A stretch of DNA of 34,278 nt from contig CAMDOO010000033.1 of NCBI GenBank assembly GCA_945903545.1, positions 1 through 34,278 on the forward strand. The letters are read 5' to 3'. The notes beneath the pieces are model-generated. The model searched no databases. It saw only the letters and a list, made by a program, of their open reading frames with translations, and was not told the origin of the DNA. Numbering within the stretch: position 1 is the first letter of the stretch; each line of letters begins with the position of its first letter. Positions 16,948 through 22,899 of this stretch are shown here, in pieces. Source of the stretch: Opitutus sp. GAS368. Lineage in GTDB: Bacteria > Verrucomicrobiota > Verrucomicrobiia > Opitutales > Opitutaceae. The position numbers were made by a program, and so were the translations under genes.

Positions 16948-17388
16948 TCACTTGATCAGCGACCAGGGGAGGGAAGTCATGTAGACCGATTCGACCTTGA
17001 GGTTGATCGGTCCGTCCTTCTCGGTCTCGGCCCAGATTTTGATCTTTTCAGGGTCCACCTTGAACGCCGCCCAGTTTTTGTCTGCGGCCTCGCGACTGGA
17101 ATGGGCCAGGATGTAGATGAGCGTGTTAGCTGAATTCGGCGCGTCGCTCGGCGTCCAGAAACCAACCACCTCCATGTTATGCTTTTTGAAGAGCGCGAGG
17201 ATCGACTGCTGGAACCGCGCTTTCATGGCTTCAAACTTTCCCGGGTTCGCCGTGTAGGTGCGAAGCTCGAACACCCGGCCGGCCGGCATGGTGGGTTGCG
17301 CTGAGGCTGCGTGGCTGGTCATGAGGGGCAGACAGACCGCGACGAGGAGGATGCCCGCGATACCGATTTTGATGAGAACGTTTTTCAT
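16948..17388 (-). CDS. exported NIPSNAP-family protein
   Basis: The 146-residue protein has a signal peptide (about 1-27, hydrophobic core IAGILLVAVCLPLM). A single NIPSNAP domain follows: RVFELRTYTANPGKFEAMKARF, MEVVGFWTP, NTLIYILAHSSREAADKNWAAFK and a VESVYMTSL end. The fold is a dimeric alpha-beta ferredoxin-like barrel; the molecular role in bacteria is unknown, and exported copies are common in Verrucomicrobia and Planctomycetes. It is the second gene of a minus-strand pair, 30 bases after the SDR. Confidence 0.85.
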   Translation of the reverse strand: MKNVLIKIGIAGILLVAVCLPLMTSHAASAQPTMPAGRVFELRTYTANPGKFEAMKARFQQSILALFKKHNMEVVGFWTPSDAPNSANTLIYILAHSSREAADKNWAAFKVDPEKIKIWAETEKDGPINLKVESVYMTSLPWSLIK

Positions 17389-17418
17389 GGGGATTTGAGT
17401 TGAGGTGAAGGATGAAAA

Positions 17419-18177
17419 TCAGCCGCGCCCGGCATAGGGCATCTTGGTCGCCATCACGGTCACGAAAGGCACGTTCACGTCCAGCGGCAAGCCCGCCATG
17501 TACACCACCGCACGGGCCACGTGTTCGGGATCGATGGTCGGCTCCACCGCGAGCGAGCCATCCGCCTGCGGCACGCCCTGCGCCATCTTGGAGGTCAGGA
17601 CGGTCGCGGCGTTGCCGATGTCAATCTGGCCGCAGGCGATGTCATGTTTGCGCCCATCCAGCGAGGTGCTCTTGGTGAGCCCGGTGATCGCATGCTTCGA
17701 GGCCGTGTAGGCGGCGGTATTCGGCCGGGGCACGTGCGCCGAGATCGAGCCGTTGTTGATGATGCGGCCGCCGCGGGGCTGCTGGTTCTTCATGATCCGG
17801 AACGCCTCCCGGGTGCAGAGAAAGGCGCCGGTCAGGATCGTGTCGACGACGGCTTTCCAATTCTCGATGGCCAGATCCTCCAGGGGGACACCCGGTGCCA
17901 CGGTCCCGGCGTTGTTGAATAGGAGGTCAACCCGGCCAAACCTCTCCACGGTTTTCGCAAACAGGTTCTGCACCGACTCCGCCTGGGTCACGTCCGTCGG
18001 CACGACCAGCGTTCGCGCCTGCGCCGCACCCGCGGCGGCGGCAGTGGCCGCCAAGGAATCGGCCCGCCGGCCCGCCAGGGCCACGGCATATCCCTCCTGC
18101 AGCAGGGCGAGCGCGACGCTTCTGCCGATGCCCGATCCGGCGCCAGTGACGATTGCGATGCGTGGATTTGAATTCAT
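17419..18177 (-). CDS. short-chain dehydrogenase/reductase
   Basis: The 252-residue SDR has TGAGSGIG (11-18), GRR after beta-2 (suggesting NADP), FNNAG (88-91), S144, Y157 and K161 (YTASK). IDIGNAAT near the C-terminus replaces the more usual PG motif, a feature of SDRs with relaxed or unknown substrates. ATG 18177 is chosen over an upstream in-frame TTG because [14 protein letters not shown] is a normal beginning. It leads the minus-strand pair and is divergent from the cytochrome-dehydrogenase operon. Confidence 0.85.
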   Translation of the reverse strand: MNSNPRIAIVTGAGSGIGRSVALALLQEGYAVALAGRRADSLAATAAAAGAAQARTLVVPTDVTQAESVQNLFAKTVERFGRVDLLFNNAGTVAPGVPLEDLAIENWKAVVDTILTGAFLCTREAFRIMKNQQPRGGRIINNGSISAHVPRPNTAAYTASKHAITGLTKSTSLDGRKHDIACGQIDIGNAATVLTSKMAQGVPQADGSLAVEPTIDPEHVARAVVYMAGLPLDVNVPFVTVMATKMPYAGRG

Positions 18178-18186
18178 GGGGATGGG

Positions 18187-18192
18187 ATTATA
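18187..18192 (-). promoter_or_regulatory. candidate -10 box for the minus-strand SDR
   Basis: A perfect TATAAT on the minus strand lies 9 bases before ATG 18177. Transcription would begin within a few bases of the start codon, giving a leaderless or nearly leaderless message. No good -35 box is visible, so this is tentative. Confidence 0.35.
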
Positions 18193-18341
18193 CAATGGGA
18201 GACGGAAACAATTTTCTCGTCGGCAAGCTTGGGCAAGTCCAAAGGTAGTCGGCGCCCCAGTCTGTCCTGAAGGAAATCCAGCCCGGGGAATTCCTCCCTT
18301 TGCAGGTCAGACAATCAACCCCAAATACAGGTCTTGAGCTT

Positions 18342-20141
18342 ATGAAGCCTTACGTCCGCCTCGGAATACCCTTGATCGCCGCCGCGCTTTTGTTCGGTTT
18401 CGCCACCTCCATGGGTCAACCTGCCCCCGGCGGAGCCGCCGCCCCGGTTGCCGCCCCAGCCGGTGGAGCCGCGCGGGGTGGCGGTGCAGCTGGCGGAGCC
18501 GCGCGCGGTGGTGGCCCTCTGGGTGGCCCCGTGGGTGCCATCAACGCCACCGCTGCGTCGCTCTTTACGGCGAGCTGTGCCGGCTGCCATGGCACCGGCT
18601 TGGAAGGCGCCCGGGCAAAGAGCCTCTTCAATAAGGATTGGCTGGGGACGGTCGACGACGCCCGCATCACTAATGCGATCAAGAATGGTGTGCCCAATAC
18701 CGAGATGGTGGCGTGGTCGCAGTACACAGACGAGCAGGTCTGGCAGCTGGTGACCTACATCCGGCAGGCGACGGCCACGGCCAATCCGCGGCCGCCCTAC
18801 AACGACACGCCGGACGGCCTGGTGATCAAATCGGAGAAACAGACTTTCAAGGTGGAGGTCCTGTCCACGGATCTCTTCACGCCGTGGGGGCTGGCATTTT
18901 TGCCCGACGGCCGGTTGCTGGTCACTGAGCGCAAAGGCACGATCCGGATTCTCGACAAGAACAACGTCCTCTCCGCCCCGTTGAAGAACACGCCGACGCC
19001 GCACGTGCAGCAGGACGGCGGCTTCCTCGACATCGAGGTCCACCCGAACTACGCGCAAAACGGCTGGATTTACCTGGCGTATTCCGAAGTCGAGCCCCTG
19101 CAGGCGAAGGTCGCGCCGCAGGCAAACGCGGTGGCCACCGCGCGGACCGCCCTCGCCGCCGCCACCTTTACCGTGCCGCTGAACGACGCGGCCGTCAGGC
19201 AGGCCGTTGACGCGCTCGGCAACGCCGACCTCGCCCTGGCCCGCGCCCGCGCCGACGCATTTGCCGCGATGCAGGCAGGCCAGGGAAGGCTGAGTGCCGC
19301 CCAGTTGCCAGGCTATATCACAATGAACTCCGCGCCCGCGGCCGGCCAGCCACCCTCGCTGACGGTCTGGGTCCGCGGCAAGATCAACGCGGCCAACGAG
19401 TGGACCAGCCAGGAAACCGTGGCGCGTTTTCCGGGGAACCTGTACACCAACTCCGGCACTCACTTCGGTTCACGATTCCTCTTCGACACGACCGGACATC
19501 TCTTCTTCACGATCGGCGAGCGCGGCCAGGTAACCAACGCGCAGGATCTCTCAATCCCGCTCGGCAAGGTTCATCGGATCAACGACGACGGCACCATTCC
19601 CCGCGACAATCCGTTTGTGAATACGCCCGGTGCCATTGCGTCGATTTGGACCTATGGTCACCGCAACCCTCAAGGGCTGGCGTGGGAGCCCGGAACGGGA
19701 ACCCTCTGGGAGACCGAGCACGGTCCGACCAACGGCGATGAGGTCAACATCCTCGTCAAGGGCCACAACTACGGCTGGGGTGTCGTCACCAAGGGCTCGC
19801 AGGGCGGCATCACGAAGACTTCCGAACCGGGCATGGACGATCCGATCGTCTACTACATACCCACGCTGGCGCCGGCCGGCATCACGTTCTACACGGCCAA
19901 CCGCTATCCCAACTGGCGCAACACGAGCCTATTCGTCGGTGGACTGGCCGGCCAGCGCCTGATGCGGCTCGAAGTGGCAAACGGGAAGGTCACCCATCAG
20001 GAGGAGATCTTCAACACCCTCGGCCGCGTGCGCGACATCGCCATCGGCCCCGACGGCTTGTTCTATATCGCGCTGCAGAGCCCGGGTCCGCAGCTGGCGG
20101 CCGATACCGCGGGCAAACTGATACGGCTGCAACCGCAGTAA
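18342..20141 (+). CDS. exported cytochrome c / Asd-type (PQQ) sugar dehydrogenase fusion with helical insert
   Basis: The 599-residue protein has a signal peptide (about 1-25), an Ala/Gly/Arg-rich tract (about 41-64) and a small cytochrome c domain (67-146; heme site C79-A-G-C82-H83, likely Met ligand 122). A glucose/sorbosone-dehydrogenase beta-propeller follows: FTPWGLAFLPDGRLLVTER, HVQQDGGFLDIEVHPNY, GTHFGSRFLFD, GHRNPQGLAWEP, ETEHGPTNGDEVNIL, NYGWG. Such enzymes use PQQ to oxidise aldoses to lactones and pass electrons to cytochromes, here their own heme. Residues 251-337, in a loop after the strand WIYLAYSEVE, are the helical module. ATG 18342 directly precedes the signal peptide. It heads a trio with the mutarotase (5 bases on) and the lactonase. 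The sugar is not known. Confidence 0.88.
   Translation: MKPYVRLGIPLIAAALLFGFATSMGQPAPGGAAAPVAAPAGGAARGGGAAGGAARGGGPLGGPVGAINATAASLFTASCAGCHGTGLEGARAKSLFNKDWLGTVDDARITNAIKNGVPNTEMVAWSQYTDEQVWQLVTYIRQATATANPRPPYNDTPDGLVIKSEKQTFKVEVLSTDLFTPWGLAFLPDGRLLVTERKGTIRILDKNNVLSAPLKNTPTPHVQQDGGFLDIEVHPNYAQNGWIYLAYSEVEPLQAKVAPQANAVATARTALAAATFTVPLNDAAVRQAVDALGNADLALARARADAFAAMQAGQGRLSAAQLPGYITMNSAPAAGQPPSLTVWVRGKINAANEWTSQETVARFPGNLYTNSGTHFGSRFLFDTTGHLFFTIGERGQVTNAQDLSIPLGKVHRINDDGTIPRDNPFVNTPGAIASIWTYGHRNPQGLAWEPGTGTLWETEHGPTNGDEVNILVKGHNYGWGVVTKGSQGGITKTSEPGMDDPIVYYIPTLAPAGITFYTANRYPNWRNTSLFVGGLAGQRLMRLEVANGKVTHQEEIFNTLGRVRDIAIGPDGLFYIALQSPGPQLAADTAGKLIRLQPQ
19092..19352 (+). other. shared helical module, copy 3 (in a propeller loop)
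   Basis: Residues 251-337 of the cytochrome-dehydrogenase. Landmarks: ARTALAAATFTVP, ALGNADLALARARADA, MQAGQGRLSAAQL, then APAAG. The ARxAL-to-RAD distance is 39 residues, as in copy 4. The usual RG tail is replaced by a short Ala/Gly stretch, perhaps because the protein has an RG-like tract near its N-terminus. Confidence 0.8.
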
Positions 20142-20146
20142 TCCCG

Positions 20147-21388
20147 ATGAAGGATTTCAAATTTCAAATTTCAGATTTGAGGATGGGCCTCGCCGCGGCG
20201 TTCGTGCTGGTGCTGGCCGCCGCGGCGAGCGCCCAGCCATACTCCGCGGTCAGGACCGGGAATGTCATTGAGCTGAAGGATGCCCGGGCGGAGATGGTCG
20301 TACCGGTCGTCATCAACGTGGGCCGGCCATGGCGGATCCAGGTGAAGGGCAAGGATCTGGTCAGACCCGGGGCCTCGGCCGAGGCGTTTGAAAACGCTCC
20401 CGGCCTGAACGGCATGCCGCTGCTCGCCCCGTTTGCGAATCGTATCGACCAGACCGCCTTCTACGCCAACGGCAAGAAGTACAATTTCGACGTGGAGTTG
20501 GGCAACGTCCGAGGCCCGATTCCCAGCACCGGCTTTGTTGGCGGCTACAAGGGATGGGAACTCGTGGATTCCAAGGCCGACGCGACGGGCGCGTGGGCGA
20601 TGTGCAAGCTGGATTTCTACAAGAACCCGGCGTTCATGAAGCAGTTCCCGTTCGCGCACACGATCACGATCACCTACCGCGTGGCGAACGGCACACTGGA
20701 GGTCAGGACCCGGCTCGACAATCTGAGTTCGGATCCGATGCCGGTGGTGATCGGTTATCACCCAATCTACGAGTTGCCCGAAGGCAACCGCGACGACTGG
20801 ACCGTGTCGCTGGATGCGAAGACGCACTGGATCGAGATCCCTGAACGGCTGCCGACCGGCGAGACGCAGCCGATCGAGAACTTCTTCGGTTCGGACCGCA
20901 CGGCGATCCAGCTCAAGAAATACGGTTTGATCGACGATGTGTTCACCGACCTTGTCCGGGATGAGAATGGCCGTGCGACCATGAAGCTCATGTACAACGG
21001 CAAGGAACTGCACGCAATCCTCGGGCCGAAGTACAAGACTGTGCTGGCCTGGTCCACCGCGTTGCCGGCGGGTGGCGGTGGTGGGCGGGGAGGCGGGGGT
21101 GGCGGTGCTCGCGGTGGCGCCGGTGGACGGGGCGGCGGCGCGGCGCCGGCGGCTTCCGGTCCATTTCCCGTCGATCCGGCCAACGGCACCAAGGTCGCGC
21201 CGCCGGCCGTTCCGCGGGCCGAGGGCGCCCCGGCGCCCACGACCAAGGGCTTCATTGCCTTTGAACCGATGGTCGCAATCACCAATGCCCTGAATCTTTC
21301 CCAAACGGGAGTTTACAAGGAATTGCAGAGCGTTCCCCCAGGCGGTTCCTGGGAAGAAAGCTTTTGGATCACAACGAAAGGGTACTGA
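20147..21388 (+). CDS. exported aldose 1-epimerase (galactose mutarotase-like) with RG-rich insertion
   Basis: The 413-residue protein has a signal peptide ending at about ASAQ (30) and a galactose-mutarotase-like beta-sandwich: PFANRI (95-100), GFVGGYKGWEL, H205 in GYHP, and E373 in FEPMVAITNALN, matching the acid and base positions of the family. An almost pure Gly/Arg tract (309-331) and a Pro/Ala linker are inserted just before the strand bearing the catalytic glutamate. The enzyme would interconvert alpha and beta aldoses, supplying the anomer the neighbouring dehydrogenase needs. The first codons are a heptamer repeat; ATG 20183, directly before the hydrophobic core, is an alternative start. 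The gene follows the dehydrogenase by 5 bases. Confidence 0.85.
   Translation: MKDFKFQISDLRMGLAAAFVLVLAAAASAQPYSAVRTGNVIELKDARAEMVVPVVINVGRPWRIQVKGKDLVRPGASAEAFENAPGLNGMPLLAPFANRIDQTAFYANGKKYNFDVELGNVRGPIPSTGFVGGYKGWELVDSKADATGAWAMCKLDFYKNPAFMKQFPFAHTITITYRVANGTLEVRTRLDNLSSDPMPVVIGYHPIYELPEGNRDDWTVSLDAKTHWIEIPERLPTGETQPIENFFGSDRTAIQLKKYGLIDDVFTDLVRDENGRATMKLMYNGKELHAILGPKYKTVLAWSTALPAGGGGGRGGGGGGARGGAGGRGGGAAPAASGPFPVDPANGTKVAPPAVPRAEGAPAPTTKGFIAFEPMVAITNALNLSQTGVYKELQSVPPGGSWEESFWITTKGY
20154..20181 (+). repeat. heptamer repeat at the start of the mutarotase gene
   Basis: Four 7-base units follow one another: ATTTCAA, ATTTCAA, ATTTCAG, ATTTGAG. They lie between ATG 20147 and ATG 20183. Either they are translated as an odd N-terminal KFQISDL extension, or the true start is 20183 and the array is a leader. 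Confidence 0.6.
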
Positions 21389-21394
21389 CTAAAT

Positions 21395-22765
21395 ATGAAC
21401 ACGACTCGACTTCTGATTGCCGGCTTGGTTTTCGCCTCAGCTTGGCCGCTCGCTTCTCTCGCGCAACCGGCCGCGGCGCCCGCTCCGCTGGTCCCGCTGA
21501 ACGCGCCGCAGTTTGCGGCCGTCTCGGCAATGAACGCCGCACTCGCGCCCCTCAATCAGGCGCTGACCACCGCCCGGGACGCCCTGACCGCGGTCTCCCT
21601 CACGCTGCCGGCCAATGCCCAGGATATCAGTGCGAAGGCGGATGCCGTCGCGCGCGCTGACCTCGCCATTGCCAACGCGCGCGCCGCCGCGATGCCACAG
21701 TTTCAATCGGGGACCAACCGGTTGAGCGCGGCGCAGATCCAGAACCTGCTTACACCCGCCGGCCGCGGCGGCCGCGGCGGCGCGCCGGCGCCTCTGCCCC
21801 CGACCGTCTCACCTGGTGCCGTCGTCGAAAAGCTCGCGACCCTGCCGCGCGAAACGTACACGGTCGGCATGCCCTTCACCGAGGGCGCCACCAGCGCGCC
21901 CAACGGTGACGTTTATTTCGTCGAGCAGAACAGCAGCAAGATCATGAAGTGGAGCGTGGCCGACAAAGCCCTGTCGGTGTTCATGCATCCGGCCGGCTAC
22001 GCCAACGGCATGTCTTTCGACTACAAGGGCAACCTGATCGTCTGTGCGGATGAACGGAATGAGCTTTGGTCGGTTTCGTTGACCGAAAAAGAGACCATTC
22101 CATATCCCGCACCCCTTAATCCCGCGGGGGGCGATCCGGATCGCCCGGCGACGCTCACGCGGCCGAAAGTCACCTTACTGATGAACGGCAGTTACAACGG
22201 GAAGCTGCTCGGCGGCCCGAATGATGTCTGGTGCGCGCCCAACGGTGACATCTATTTCACTGACCCGCATTACGGGCGCAGTTGGTGGAATCCCGCAAAC
22301 CGGCCGACCGAGCAGGATCAGCGCACCGTATATTTCCTTTCCGCGGACCGAAAGACCTTCAAGCGCGCTGTCCCCGACTTCAACAACGTCGCCGGCGTGG
22401 CGGGCATGCCGAACGGCATCATCGGCACGAAGGACGGAAAAACCCTCTATGTCGCCAACATCAATGGCGGGGAAACCTACGGCTACGATATTCAGCCCGA
22501 CGGATCGCTCACCAACAAGCGCGTGGTCTGTCATTCCGGTTCCGACGGCATGACCCTCGACGATCAGGGCAACCTGTATATGAGCAGCGGCGGTGTCTCC
22601 GTGTATAGCACGAAGACCGGCCAGCTGATCGGCGTCATTCCCGTGCCCGAAGGCCCTGCGAACGTGGCTTTCGGCGGCCCGGACCACAAGACCCTCTACA
22701 TCACCGCCCGCACTGGATTCTACTCCATCCCGACCAACGTCAGGGGAGAGAACCCTGGGAAATAG
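21395..22765 (+). CDS. exported SMP-30/gluconolactonase-like protein with N-terminal helical module
   Basis: The 456-residue protein has a signal peptide (about 1-24), then at once the helical module (37-129) and an RGGRGG tail. The SMP-30/gluconolactonase propeller follows: FTEGATSAPNGDVYF with metal-ligand E163, GPNDVWCAPNGDIYFTDPHYG with the family Asn, FNNVAGVAGMPNGI and GSDGMTLDDQGNLY with the family Asp. These calcium enzymes hydrolyse aldonolactones to aldonates. As third gene of the exported trio (6 bases after the mutarotase) it would open the lactone made by the PQQ dehydrogenase. The propeller is of normal size and appears uninterrupted, so here the module is an N-terminal addition. 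Confidence 0.87.
   Translation: MNTTRLLIAGLVFASAWPLASLAQPAAAPAPLVPLNAPQFAAVSAMNAALAPLNQALTTARDALTAVSLTLPANAQDISAKADAVARADLAIANARAAAMPQFQSGTNRLSAAQIQNLLTPAGRGGRGGAPAPLPPTVSPGAVVEKLATLPRETYTVGMPFTEGATSAPNGDVYFVEQNSSKIMKWSVADKALSVFMHPAGYANGMSFDYKGNLIVCADERNELWSVSLTEKETIPYPAPLNPAGGDPDRPATLTRPKVTLLMNGSYNGKLLGGPNDVWCAPNGDIYFTDPHYGRSWWNPANRPTEQDQRTVYFLSADRKTFKRAVPDFNNVAGVAGMPNGIIGTKDGKTLYVANINGGETYGYDIQPDGSLTNKRVVCHSGSDGMTLDDQGNLYMSSGGVSVYSTKTGQLIGVIPVPEGPANVAFGGPDHKTLYITARTGFYSIPTNVRGENPGK
21503..21781 (+). other. shared helical module, copy 4 (N-terminal to the SMP-30 propeller)
   Basis: Residues 37-129 of the lactonase. Landmarks: ARDALTAVSLTLP, AVARADLAIANARAAA, FQSGTNRLSAAQIQNL, then PAGRGGRGG. 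The ARxAL-to-RAx distance is 39 residues. RLSAAQIQNL is nearly identical to RITPAQIQNL of copy 2. Confidence 0.8.
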
Positions 22766-22793
22766 GCCCGGCCTGACAAGCCCGCGAGAAAGC

Positions 22794-22822
22794 AGCGCCG
22801 CCTCATCGCGCGGGGCGGCGCT
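22794..22822 (+). terminator. hairpin after the exported trio
   Basis: AGCGCCGCC and GGCGGCGCT form a perfect 9-bp GC-rich stem with an 11-base loop, 28 bases after the lactonase stop, followed by CCTTTG. The T tract is short, so this is a weak intrinsic terminator at best. It fits the end of a three-gene unit before the separately spaced FAD/Fe-S gene. Confidence 0.45.
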
Positions 22823-22899
22823 CCTTTGCATCGGCCCGGCGGCCGCACCCGCCGCAATGACGCGCTTGCTTCGGCTGTTTCCCTCCGCTCCACCAGTAC

